Assembly: GCF_001522545.3 (NCBI RefSeq)
Contig: NC_031770.1
Location: forward strand, 2,154,182-2,218,181
Direction of reading: 5' to 3'
Source: Parus major
Taxonomy: Eukaryota > Chordata > Aves > Passeriformes > Paridae
DNA length: 64,000 nt
Positions 50,157 to 63,100 of this stretch are shown here, in pieces. The position numbers and the translations under genes are program-made. Below the pieces are notes generated by a model that worked only from the letters and a program-made list of their open reading frames with translations, was not told where the DNA came from and made no database searches. How positions within the stretch are numbered: the first letter of the stretch is position 1; each line of letters starts with the position of its first letter.

Positions 50157-53100
50157 CTGTTATGGGAAGGGCCATGCAGGGAAAGATGCTGCCTTCACCC
50201 CTGGTTTGTTGGGCTGTTCATCACCCCTCTGCTCCATGTCACCTTCACATTTCAGCTGGCAAATCCAAATCTGGGAGTGCTCTTATTTGCTCAGGTGGAA
50301 AAAAAAAAAAAGGAGAGAAAAAAATTATCAGGTGGTTTAGTTAAAACAGATCTCAAAAGCAAGTGCTGCATGAGCACTGAATTGCAGGACTGATGGAATG
50401 TTCTTTTTCTCCCTGGACAGCTGTTTAAGCTGGTTAGGGTGAAAACCTCTAGGACATAAGCTGGGAAGAAATTAAGCCACTCTTGCACAGCTCTGGAACA
50501 GCTCCAGCCCACCCTGGCTGCAAAGGAAAACATGCAGCCTTAAATCCCAGAGGAAAGGGTCTCAATTTCAGTTGGTACTCTCAATAAATATGGAAAAGAA
50601 CATGCAAAGCAAAACCAGACAGGTTCCTTAAACAAAGACTGTGATTAATTTTAAACTATGTTGTCCAATCATATTGATCATTATGGCCACTTGCATTTAC
50701 TAGAACTACTGGAGTTTTCCTGTTTTGTTTCTTTACTTCAACACAAAAACAAGGCCTCTCTCCCACAGCTGGCTAGATATTTCCCGAAATAACACATGAG
50801 TGGTGGCTATTTTACCCAGCAGGTTCCTTTATCACCACAGAGCAGGAAAGTTGACAGGCTTTGTGTCTGAAATGTAATTAGCTTGTGGGAGTACAGTCAT
50901 AATGAAAGCAAAATTTACATTATTGCAGACGTGATTGTTTGCTCTTTCAAAAAGGAGCAAAAAGTGAATTCCAAGGCTGGTGTTTGGGGGGCTTGTTCAG
51001 TCAATATCCTCAGGTGTCCTGTACTTCTGCCAAGGGGATGGGAAGCATGGAGTTTTAGGCCAGGTTTCTTTTTAAAGTTTTAAGACCTTGAAAAAGAAAT
51101 GAGTGATAAAAAATGAGCAAAAATTTGTTTTCTAGATGCTTTTGTACCTGTTGGCCCCTATAAATATTTCAAAAAGCGAATAGCCTTTACTCAAACTGAT
51201 TTTTTTGAGAGGTTTTCCACCTATGGATAGCATCTTTCCAGGAAAAGGAAGGGAAGCAGGAAATTCTTCCTGCTATAAGGAACTTCCAGGACTGCTATAA
51301 TATACTGTAACAGCAGCAGTTTCAGGACCTGCATGGAGAGATCCAGAATCACATTGTGGAAAAAGGCCCTGAGATTTAAAGGTCATTTTTCCTTTGAAAG
51401 CAAATTACATTCTTTCTACCAGATGTTCCTCTACCTGCTTCCAGGCAGGACACAGTGAAAGAGACTCCAGCCACCTCCTCCAGTGCTGCTATAACCTCCC
51501 TGACCAGGAAGGCTTTTTTAAAATCCATCCTGGCTCTTGCTACTTTCAGTCCATTGCTTTGTCCAGCAGAGACAGGGAGATTTATCTATGTGAAAAGAGC
51601 AGTCTTGCTCCCAGACATCAGTGCCTCAGGCTCAGTAACCCATTTCCTTTAATCTTTGTGGGCCATATTTTCTGGGCTTCTGATTTATTCTCCCTGCTCT
51701 CCTCTAAACTGTGTCCTGCTCATTCAAATCTTTCCCAAATTGCATTGGCCCAAACAGGATGAAAAGCTCCAGGTGGGGCCTTCTGAGGAATGGGAAATCA
51801 ATGCAGCTCCTCGCAGATGTTCCCCAAGAGCTGCTCTCCAGGCACTAAAACTAAAGAGGGACATAAACAAGGTTTTCTCTACAAAATATTGGAGGCTGTG
51901 TTGTCTCAGAAACCAGCAGTGGACTGAAGAGGGTCCTTACTGAAGTGACACAAGCAGCATTAGCATGAATCCCATCATGTTCTCATATTTCCCTTTTTCC
52001 TACACAGACAGGAATATTACCACAAGGGGAAGAGAAACGTGTTTTTACATTTCTCTGTATGCAGCCCTGTTGATCTTGTCCAGGAAAAAATGTGTCAACC
52101 ATTAGATTCTATTTTTGAAGCAAGAGGTCCTTCCAATTCAGCAGGATCAAACCTGTCTTTAAGAGTGTGTAGCAAATAAATCACCTGAAAAATCTCTGTA
52201 CAGAAAAATCAGCAAGTTTAGTGAAAGTTATTAACTCCAATTTCCCCAAGAAGACACAAATACTGTATCTGCACCCATGCTGTCAGCATTGATGCAGATT
52301 TTATTTTAATGTCATACAGGGACTGGTGTTATCATTGAGCATGTTGGTTGTAAATAGAAAATGCCATCGATTTGATGAAGAAAAAATAGATTTTCTTTCC
52401 ATCTCCCATTGCAGAAAAGATTAGGAATTGTAGAATTTGGAAGTATTTTGCTTCAGAGCAGGGAAATCTGTGCATGTTCTTCTGAGAAGTGCAGTGAGTT
52501 TGTATCGTGCTGTGATCTAACGTAGCCAAGTGTGATCCTTCAGAGCCGATGCCACAGGACCTTCCCTGGTTTCTGTTTTGCAGATGAAATGTTCCCCTCC
52601 TGATCCACCAGCAGTGTTTAATCCCCTGGATACAGCTTGGGTTGAATGAACTGCCAACAATTGCAGGGAACTGCTGACCAACAGACACCACGGTCAGGAT
52701 AAAATCAAATGCAGCGGTCAACACTCTGAGGTTTGATATTTCTTCTTGTCACTCTAGCCAATTAATCAGGAACTATTTCTTAATGAGTGGACTGCCAAAC
52801 TGGTGTGATTATATCCTTTGAAGTAAAAGTAGGTCTCAATCTGCCTATTTGATTTTTATTTTTGCCTTTTCCTTAAATCAGCAAATCCTCTACATAGCCT
52901 CTTGCTGATTTTAAGAGGCATATGGTTCTTAATCCAGCGGTGTATGAATTATGGCAGTAAATGGCTTTGAAAGTGCCTCGAAAGCAAAAATATGGAAATT
53001 TCCCCCCCAAGAGACCAGGATGAGCAGTCATTATTTTTGCGATTGCAGAGAACACTGCCCAAGTGTTCCAAGACTCCGTGTGTGTAATTGTTTGTCTCTT

Positions 53101-56100
53101 TCTTGCTTTGAAGTATTTTTTTTTAACAGCAAAACCTCAGGCACACTCAAGGACAGCTTCCACAGCTTGGTCAAGAACACCAGCGTATCTACATATTCAC
53201 TAAGTCATAAATCTTCTATACTTTGGCTATGCATATATGACACATGACCCTTATTTCTCCCTTGTGGTCGCAGTCTGAGAGACAATAGAGGTCCACTAAA
53301 GCACACAGCTTCCCTCTCAGGTAATATTTCATATATATCTCTTTACAGCCACCAACACATCAAGGTAACTGAGCAGCAGTCTGGGAGGGGAGTTTAACCA
53401 TAATTGTCTGAAATTGTCTAATTTGGATAAAATGAGCAAGAAAATTCCCTCAGCTATTTGTTAGTATAATAATGTCATCTATATGTTTCCTGCCTCGTGG
53501 TGTTCTGCTTTGTAAAGGGGAATGAACTGTAGTCTGAATCCTTTGGATATTTGGTTCGATCTGGCTGTCAGACATTAATTAGTTTCATAGCAATCTCTCA
53601 CTGCTGTCTTGTGGAAAGACAGCAAGACTGAAAAATAAGCCAGGATGACAAAGGGAGAGCTTGACTTGCTTCTGACCAAAGAAATCTGTCATTAAGAAAA
53701 GGTTCAGAACTCAGATCTGAGGCTCCTTTGCCTGCCTTGTGGGAGTACAGATGACTGGATTAAAACATTAATGTGTTATTATACACCAAATTGTCTCCTC
53801 AAAGAATGGTCTATTTGCTCATTTATTTCTATGTACATAAACAACTGGAGAGAGGGAGATTTCCAGGGCAGGAACTCAACCATGCAACTCTCACTAATGA
53901 CAGTGGCTGTTAGGCAGCCAAAACCTCGAACGAGGCTTCCAAATTAACCTTAAAATAACATTACTGAGGCCTCAGTAGCAGCTCTGCAGTTAAATCCATA
54001 TTAAAATTTGCACTTGGAGCATCACTAATGTCCCAGGATTTCCTACTCAAATTGCTTTGCATCACCTCCCTATTTTACATGCCGAGGTCTAATTCTCTGC
54101 TTTGGAGCAGCATCCTTTAACATGGGTACAAAGCACATTTGCAGCAGCAGCAGAAAAGTGCTGCTACAGAGCACAGAGTCGTGTCCTAACTCTCCAGGAG
54201 ACAAGGGAATTTGCCCACGTGTATTTAAATATATTAACTTTCCCTCAAAAAGAAATTTAACCTGTTCCATTAAAAAATCTGGAGCCATTTTGCTATTTTT
54301 TCACATACTTGGTGATTCCTTCCTTCTATACCTTATCCTTCATAGTTCCTAAGCCTCTGTAAATAAAGCAGTTTTATTTACATTGCTAAGTAGAGACACT
54401 GCAGTTTTTAAAATGTTGATTGACAGGTTGAGTTTTTACATGGAAAATGTATATCAGGCTTACACAATACTACTCTGCAGAAGTAGGCATGATGATAAAT
54501 TTCTGGTTGGTTTAAAAAAAAAAAAAATTAAAAAAAAACACAGTGGAGAAAAAAAGGAGGGGGACTAAACTAATCAAGGCTTCTTTGAAACATTTCATCC
54601 CCAGAGTGTTTTAAAGGACAAGTCGCAAGACTGGGGCTCTCTCAAAGAGATCATAAATATCTAGAGGAGTTTTGAAATGCCCCTTTAAGGGTGCTTGCTG
54701 TCCTAAAATTCCTGTATAAGTGTCCCTCATTCTCTGACATAATCCTGCAGTGCATCCCACAAGACTTTGTGCTTAACCTCAACTACAAAACGATGGTGAG
54801 ATCATTAAAAGTCAGGTTTCACTCAAGTACGAAGAACATGCCAGATTCCTTGCTCAGTTTTTATAGGATCTTATTCTGCCTCCAACAATTTCAACATTAG
54901 CTCCTCAGACCCCTGGGAGACACTAAAGAGATTTTTGTAGGCAGCTCTGAGTGCTATTTACCGACACATTTACCACAAAACTGAGACCAGCTACTGGGCA
55001 AGAGCTTCCCTGTTGGGAGAAGGAAGTAGCCCTTCTCCCAAAATATTCCAGATGCTCTGTCACTCTGAACCCTAAATCAGGTTGGGGTGGCAGAGACATT
55101 GGGTGTTTTCTGAGATGGCTTTTTGAATTATGTCATGGGAAAAAAAAAATCCCTTCACTTGATTTATTTACAGTCTCTCTTCCTCAAAGGAAATTCAAAT
55201 ATCATGCATTAGGAAAAAAAAAAATAAAAAATCCCAGGCAACTGCAGTACAGTTAGAATTTTAAAGGCTGTGTTAAAGAGAGATTCCCAGATCCATGAGC
55301 ACTTCTGAACTCGGTGCTCACACCCCAGTATCACCTGGGCCAAAACACGTTGGGCCACATTTCACAGAGTCACTTTCTGCTATTGCAGCCCCATGAGGGG
55401 CTGTAGGAAAAGCAGGACTGTAGGAAAGGCCAGCTACAGCTCTTTCCAAATCTCCAGCAGATTGTTTCCTGGTCTGTGGGTAAAGACACTTTCGATTCCA
55501 TCCAAACTGGTTCACACGTTTTCTTAATAAGAACTCATGTCAAAACGTTTCAGTTGTCAGAATATTCACCTCTGAGCCTGAGCTTGTAAGTACAAGTCCA
55601 CACATTAGTTTACCCATCAATATCCTGTCTGTATTTTTGTCTGTGCATTCCTAAAGTGCCCATCACCCTGATGCAGAGGTGCCAGTGCAAATTCTCACCC
55701 CGTGTTAGTTTGACAGCGCTGTCATCAGGGCTGGCTGGGCTTCAACTGAAATACAAAGCCATGGCTACTCCTGTCCAGCTCTGGGAGCTACTCTGGAAGT
55801 TGGTGGCTCCATGACAAAAGACACAGCAGGTCTAGTCCCATGCTCAGGTCACCCTTCCCTTCTACAATAAAACAGGTTATAAATCCCAAAGCTGAGCATA
55901 ATCCTCATCACTGGGGAGGCTGGGAGATGGTTCACATGGGAAAACTCACTGGCAAGGTCTTAGGAAGACTTTTAGGTATGAGGAAAACAACCTATATAAA
56001 TAAAACCTCTTCTGTCTTTTATCCTCCATCATCTTCCCAGAAAAAGCCATCTTTGTGTTCAGACAGCAACTAGAAGAGATATAAAAGAAAGCTCCTACAG

Positions 56101-59100
56101 CACCAGCACCACTTGAATGGCTGAATGCAGAATTAGAAACAGGCTTCGCTTCCAGGTGCAGACAGATGTCTGATGTGAAGATATTGGCTGTCTCTCACCA
56201 AAAGTGACAGGCATTTTGGTAAGGCTTTTCTTAACAGATGGCAAAACTTGGGTCCTACCGATTGCTGCAGGATCTGGAGGCACTCAGCACTCAGCAGGAT
56301 CAGGCCCAAACATGGGGCTCAACACCAGGTTTCATCCACATTGTTAAGAAAAGTTATTGGTGTGAAAAGGGTGTTCAGGCACTAAGCATCAGATTCAGGG
56401 GGAAAGAAAAGACCAACAAACCTTAGCAGCGTATTGTGATGTTTTCTTTTGTATACCGTATCAATGACTGTGTGGTGTGCTCCCTGAAAACCCAGCCCTT
56501 GGTAATTGTCAGGGAACTTCATTCTGAGTGCAGGCTCTACTGGAAATTAATTGCTTCAGTGCAATCTGAACCACATCATAAATGTCATGTAGAAGTTGCA
56601 GGGAGTGAGGAGGCAATGACAGCTCTATCCGCACTGTTTCATTTAAAGGTGGGTAAAACACACTGCGACAGAAGTGCTCTTCATCAATAATTTAGTCCGC
56701 AGTGTAAAGCCAAGCCTTGCCAAAGATGCCAGGGGAGCAGCTACCTCCCTGGTTTTAATGACACCAGCAGGGAGGGGTTGAGGGGCCAGCTCAAATCAAC
56801 ATTCATTGCACATCTGGGCATGTCGGCAGATGAAGATATCTAGGACTGAGCTGACAGGACAAAGGGTTGAAAAAAGAAGTGTAACCTAGAAAACCTTTAC
56901 TTTGAATTCTTTGTATAAATTCAAGGGGGATGACAGTTCCTAAGGTCATCTTACATAATAAAACTACAGTGATCTACATAGAGAATTTTAACTCTTTCCA
57001 GCACATAATCAAAGCAACCGCAAGTTAAGTTTATATTATTCACTTTATGAATGTAAAATGCAGAATCCTTAATTCTCTGAAAAGAACTGTTTTAATGAGC
57101 AGAATGTTAACATTTATATGCCTGACTTCATTGCAATAACCCTAATTATAGTAGCACTGAAGTCCCACCGTACTGGAGGGTCACTGGAGTTCCCATTATA
57201 ACCCTTATCTTTGGGGAGTTGAACGTCTTTGCCATTTCCCAGCGCGTCGCCTGAGACTCGCCAAGCAGGTCAGCGCTGGTTTGCTCCTTCAAATTGTTGT
57301 TTTACAGCACTTTCCTTTGGTTCTTAAACAGCTTCTGCTTGCCAAAAATCTGAGTTTTTACTGCGTTGATGACAGTCTCCACACAAAAGCCTATCCATTT
57401 GCTCTGAGGAGAATACGACATTCAGGTGCGAGGAGACGGATCCATCTCCGCAGCAAACTCCGTATCCTCACCCCGGGAGGTTACAAAGCCATGTAGTTAC
57501 AACATGGTTGAAGCTATCCTGACTTGCAGGGTTCTGGCAGAGCTTCCAGGCACTAACCCGACATTCCAGGCTATACATTGGATGCCTGTGATTTGGCTGA
57601 GGGGTGAGGACTCGTCTCATCCGAGAGCGAAGCTGCCACCTCCATCCGGAGAGCAAATTCCTTTTGTGCGGGCAAGAGCAGCTACAAAAAGCAACCACTT
57701 CCACCTCCAACATTGTCCATCAAATGCTGCCTCTGCAACAGAAATAATCCCCACTGCTGGCAAGTTCAGACTAAATTATTTAACATCACAGTACCTGCAG
57801 CTATAGCTGAAGGCTGTTGAAAGCATAGAATTGTTTTTTCCTTATCCAATGAAACTATGGAGTTAATTCTTTTCTGCTCACATTTTAGATGAAATATTAG
57901 GTGCTTTCCATGATCTTTAAAGTCATCTAGACCACACCAGAGCTGTGCTTACAGCATAAGATTCATCCATGACAACTTCATTGAGGACTACTGCAGGTTT
58001 TACTCCCAGTGGGGGTCATATGGGAAGGTGACAAACAGAGGAATCCGGGGAATACGGGAGGTGGCATCTCTCCTAATTGCATCTGACATTTCACTTTCAT
58101 TTTCCTAGCCATCCAGAGGTACAGAGCGAGTAATCCAGCTGTTAATAATAATGTTAAAATGCTAATGGCACTAGGAAAGCCCTCTGAAAGTACTGCAGAA
58201 GAGGTATAACATTTACATTCTGGAGAAGTTAAACACTACATGTAGACAGATCATCACTGGCTCAGGTGATGATTTCCAAGAGGGAACTTGAATAAGAGTA
58301 GGTCATAATAATTATATTTGGTGTCTGTGAGTAGAAAAAAACCTTCCTATGTCCATCCTCAGAAAGGAAGACGCTTGTGCTTGTTCCTCCCTGCTGTGTC
58401 TCCCCTGGAGGCCTGGCTGTTCCTCAGGGAAGGTGCAGTGATGCTGGATGCCCTCGGAACAGCATCACGAGATGAAAGCCTCTGAGATGACAGCGATACT
58501 TTCCCCTCCACGCAGCATCAGAGCCTGTGGCCACTGCAAGCTGCCAAAGCAAGTCCCTTATTGTCACAGTGTGCCCTGTTCTGAGTGTCACCAAGGGAAA
58601 CCCGCCCTTCCACACCGTGTCCCCCAGCATCAGGAACACATGGATGATGTTTCATGCTCAGTGGTTCTCACTATCACTGTTTGTGCTGGTGGATTAAAAG
58701 GAAAGGTGACCATAATCTGAAAATCAAACCAGGATTACGGTGAGCTCTCTAAAAGCACCTGAATTATGCTGTTCACCATAAATGTAAGATTTACCAGAAA
58801 CGTCATTTTAAAGCCTATTCCAGTGTTTCTTTGCTTGGTGCCTTGCTTTTGGGAAGAAGCCTGGATTTTAAAACTAAAATTTAAGCTGTGCTTCCTTCCC
58901 TGCTGAATTGCAGAAAACTAGGAGCCCTAATTATAATAAACTCTGATAATAATAGAATCCCACATTACTAATGTGCACTCAGAGAGATTCAAATGAGGGT
59001 GTGCATGTGCACTGGGAAAGGATAAGCACAAAGCCATAAGTGGCAGACTTTTCTTTCCAAGTGCCAGGCTAAGCAGAGCCATTTTACAAACACAGGCACC

Positions 59101-59709
59101 AGAAGAATGGAATTTCAAAGAAGGATGATCTTCACCCACAAACTCGGCTCTGAGGAGTGTTTTTAAGGACAGGCTCTGTCCCACCGTGCCCCCCATACAC
59201 ATTAACACCCCGTTTGAGTGGGGTGTGAGGGCAGGGAGGTGTCTGAGCAGCTCCTCAAGAGGCAAAGCAGCAGAGGTTCAGGACCCCTTAACTGCAGCAG
59301 TCAAGTGCATTAACTTGTTTAATTTTCCCCGGCGATTGCCAGACTCCCAGCTGGTGCAGCCTGGCACAGCTCCATGGATTTCAGCAGAGCTACTACAACT
59401 GACACGAGCTGGGGATCTGGCCCAGCTTCCCAATTTGTCAGAGCTGGCCATTCTTAGGACACTCTCCTGTCCTGTTCAAATTGTCACTGTGGGCTTCACA
59501 ACCTGCAGAGTTGTGACAATCCACCCCAGCCACCCTTCTGCATCTTCACTCTCCTTCTTCTGCCCATTGCAGAATTCCTCCAGGATTAACATCCCAGTAG
59601 CGAGAGCTGAACCCCACAATGAGACAAAATGAACTGGTTACACCAGAATTTCTAACTTTGGGAAGGAAAAGAGTTTGAAAAAAATCCAGCTTTAGAAAAA
59701 GAAAGGGTT
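50157..59709. other. Non-coding stretch, no gene recognised
   Basis: No exon chain or transposon could be supported. Contents include A-rich runs at 50298-50330 and 54514-54538. A 46-nt + strand segment at 53273-53318 has a good acceptor and a CAG|GTAATA donor but no long open frame. Runs of conserved-looking AT-rich sequence occur around 56.9-57.2 and 58.1-58.3 kb. Confidence 0.5.
59703..59709. repeat. Possible target-site duplication, left copy (AAGGGTT)
   Basis: AAGGGTT lies directly before the LTR start and again directly after its end (60193-60199). Seven bases is longer than the 5 bp usual for ERVL, so part of the match may be LTR sequence or coincidence. Confidence 0.4.
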
Positions 59710-60192
59710 TGTCTGGGACAGAGTTAATTTCCATCCCAGTGGCTGGTGCAGGCTGTGGTTTGGATTTTGGGTGAGGATGACACTGACAGCACTGGGATGT
59801 TGCAGTTGTTGCTGAGCAAGGCTCACCTTCAGTCAAGGACTGCTGAGTTCCCGTGCCCTGGCAGTGAGGAGCTGCACAAGGAGCTGTGAGGGAGCGTGGC
59901 CAGGACAGCTGACCTGGCCAGAGGGATATTCCATCCCCTGGGATAACAGGGACAGGATAAACTAGGAGAAAACTGAAGGGAAAGCTGGTCAGGGGCCCCT
60001 GCTCCAAAACAGTCTTGGCATCACTTACTCTGTTTATTTTCCCCCCTTCCTTTTCTGTTCTATTAAACCATCTTTACCTCAACCTGCAAATTTTACTCTT
60101 TTTTTTTTCTGAATCTCTCCCCCATCCCACTGAAAGGAGGGAGTGAGGGAGTGGCTGTGGTGTTTTGCTGCCTGCAGGGTTAAACCACAACA
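59710..60192 (+). mobile_element. Solo LTR of an avian ERVL-like endogenous retrovirus
   Basis: The 483-bp segment starts TGTCTGGGACAGAGTTAATT and ends GGGTTAAACCACAACA. It contains the features of a familiar avian LTR family in order: GATGTTGCAGTTGTTGCTGA, GAGGAGCTGCACAAGGAGCT, AGGGATATTCCATCCC, a run including TTCTGTTCTATTAAACC, then CTCTCCCCCATCCCACTGAAAGG. The ATTAAA at 60062 is the likely poly(A) signal, which sets the + orientation. No gag, pol or env lies on either side, so it is a solo LTR left by recombination. The 5' edge may lack a few bases relative to full-length relatives. The family name is inferred from general resemblance only. Confidence 0.85.
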
Positions 60193-60199
60193 AAGGGTT
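60193..60199. repeat. Possible target-site duplication, right copy (AAGGGTT)
   Basis: This is identical to the seven bases before the LTR at 59703-59709, which supports the LTR boundaries. Confidence 0.4.
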
Positions 60200-63100
60200 G
60201 CAGAACAGTAACTATCTAACAAAAGAACCTATCCCAGTAAAAGTGACACTGCAAACAGCTCAAGCACTGAAAACAGTTATTTTATACGGCATAAAAATCA
60301 GCAATTTTACAAAGAAATGACTGTGAAGTACATAATAGTGCTACTTCTGGAAAAAAAAAAAAGAAGAAGAAAAAGAAAAAACTCTATCAAAGCCTGCATC
60401 CTCCCCCCAAGCAAATGCCCATCATGCAGCCCAATAGGCTTAATCTGCCATAAAGCCAAATACTTCCCAGAGGAGGTGATCGTTAGTTTGAACATTAATT
60501 TCCCTTCCCTTCTTCTTGTGTATCCATTAAATGGAATAACAAGAAATGTTCATGGCCATAAGGTGTGTTTGATGGCAAGGAGTAAAAGAAAATGTGCAAT
60601 TAAAAGATGTAAATGATAAACTGCACAACTTTCTCAGCTGGCTTGACCAATAGGTGGGACTTGTGGGAGATGCAGGTTTCGTTCTCCCGTGTCGAGGTCA
60701 ATGAACTGCAGAGACCCAAGGATGGCAAAAGTTGGAGGGGAAGAGAGAAATTATTAATGCTGCATCTTCTCCTTGCTCGCTTCGATTTGCAGAACATGTT
60801 TCTTGAATGAGTTTGAAGCCCAACATATAAAAAGCTGACTATTTATATATTTGATTCTTTAAAAGCAATTAGGAATACAAAGCAGATGGTACGGCATTGT
60901 AGATTTCCCTTTTCATATTGCTTAAGCACTAGAGATCAATAAGTCTAATATAAACAGATGATTTCCATAGCAGGGTTTATAATTAGCTGGCACTGAATGT
61001 GTCCAAACTCTAAAATAATTAGCAGAAGCATGTGGCACACCATTAAAACCTTGTGGCTTGTCTGCATTTACATTTATAATTATTAAAGTTAATTATGATG
61101 CTTGTGGTGTGGTTCCAAGCTCCTTTACAACTTAGATTAAATATTTTTTCAGTCCTACTTTTTCTTTCAGCACCACCAAATGCCAGCACTTTCAACAAAC
61201 CCCATTTCATCAAAAAGAAAAAATGGAGGTTATTTTTATAGGAATGACCTGAATATTTTCCTAACTAACACTTTTATTTTTCTAAAGGGACGTGACACAG
61301 GAATTGAGTAACTCAGCATTTTGGCAAGAAAAAAAAATCCTGATTAGACATAACGATTTTAAGGTTGCCTAAGAAAACCTTTATACTTAAGCCTGAAGTA
61401 CCGTTTTAAATAAAGTTCAAACAAAGAGAAACCATTTAGTAATCAGAACATTTCAATGACATTCAAGACCTGACAGTAAAGTAAATCTTCATTTTATGTG
61501 TCCTGAACCTGGGCAAATCACCATGAAAAAGGCAGCATGACTGGGTGTAAACATCATATATTGGGCAAAGACTTTTGAAGGTCCAGTTTGGGTTTACACA
61601 TCTCTTCCCACAACCTAGGCTACAGAAATCTCAGTTGATCTACCTGGTCACTCATGAAAAGAATTTTCATTAACATTCATCATTAAGACATTTTGTGACA
61701 CATCCAGAACCCCAAAGAAGTTGCAGTGCTTGCATAATGTATTTTCTCAATTATTCATTTCCCTGAATTTTTTCTTTCCTTTAGTGCAAACAAAGCTGAA
61801 TTCCACATTGCCACACATGTGGCTGAGTGAAATGGGATGGATGCCCTGAGGAGGGCTGGACCTGTGGGACATGAAATTCTGGAGGACACACCCTGTGATT
61901 CAAGGCCATCACTGTACTGGGCAGACATGTAAAAATTGATTTAATTTACCAAATTGCCTCATCCTGTAGGATTAGGAGAGAACAGCAACTCTTCCATTGC
62001 ATGACAATGAAATCCCTAAAATTTCTGCAGCCAGCTCCCCCCTGAAAACCTTGCAGTGACACGGACACCATCTCTGCTCTCCCTGCAAGCACAGCCACCA
62101 CGGGGGCCGGCACACAGGGAACGCTTTGGGCAGCAGAAAATGCCACAGGAACCAAACACCAGTGGGAATCATTCCCACCCACCATTCCCAGAGAGAGCAA
62201 AACCTAAATCTTTGCATACAAGTGGTTTAGATCAGCTGCTGGAGGTTACTGGATGCAGCAGATACCTGAGAACAGGGCACAACTCTTTACCTCAACAGTG
62301 CTACTTTTAATCCTAGGGTTTTTTTTTTTCAATACAAGGAAATAAAATGTTAAAGGCCTCAGAGAGGATTAAGATTACATTTTACAGAAACAGAGCCTTG
62401 CACCTCCCAGGTGGTATTTCACAGGCACAAGTACTCCCATTTCTGAAATCACTATATCTATTCGATTTCTACTGCAGAGAAACCTCCCCCCACTTTTAAT
62501 GCATTTCTGTTCTTCATATAACATGTCCATCATGAACTTCTTGGCCCTCGTTCTTGTTTCCCCTGGCTCAGGCCAGACCTGGAGATGTCTGGAATGTGAC
62601 AAGGCAGTATTAGCCTGCCAACTATATTCTGTTAGCAAATTTATTTTCTTCTCCTAGACTGATGATAAAAATGTCATGGTGTGATGCTTTAGCAGGCCCA
62701 AGAGCTGCCCACCTACAGCTGCAGGGCTTGAAGAGAGCTCGGAGCCAAGAACGCCATAAGGAGAGCAGACAGCAACTCCACCAACTTTGCTCCTTCTGCA
62801 TTGGTTATTCTCCTGCTAAATGATGCAATGTGACCCCCTCAGGGATTCCAAGTCTGATCATGTTTTTCTCACTATTTTTTCTTCCCTACTTCCTCCTTCT
62901 CCTTGACTAAAGCAGCCCAAACTGCTGAATTTTTCATGAAAGAGATAATATCATTGTACATAAGATAATGGCATTCAAATACATCCATCTGCTTGTTAGC
63001 TCTGACTACATCGATTGTGTTTCTTCTGAAAGAATATTTACCAAAAGGGGGGTGAAAAAAAAAGGAAAGGAAAAAAGGGTTCTCTTTTGTGGCATAAAAT

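Noticed and set aside
53273..53318. 46-nt segment between a good acceptor and CAG|GTAATA on the + strand
   Set aside because: It has no long open frame and no partner exon. At most it is a non-coding RNA exon, which cannot be supported from sequence.
53554..53565. GGTTCGATCTGG resembling a tRNA B box
   Set aside because: No A box or cloverleaf can be built around it.
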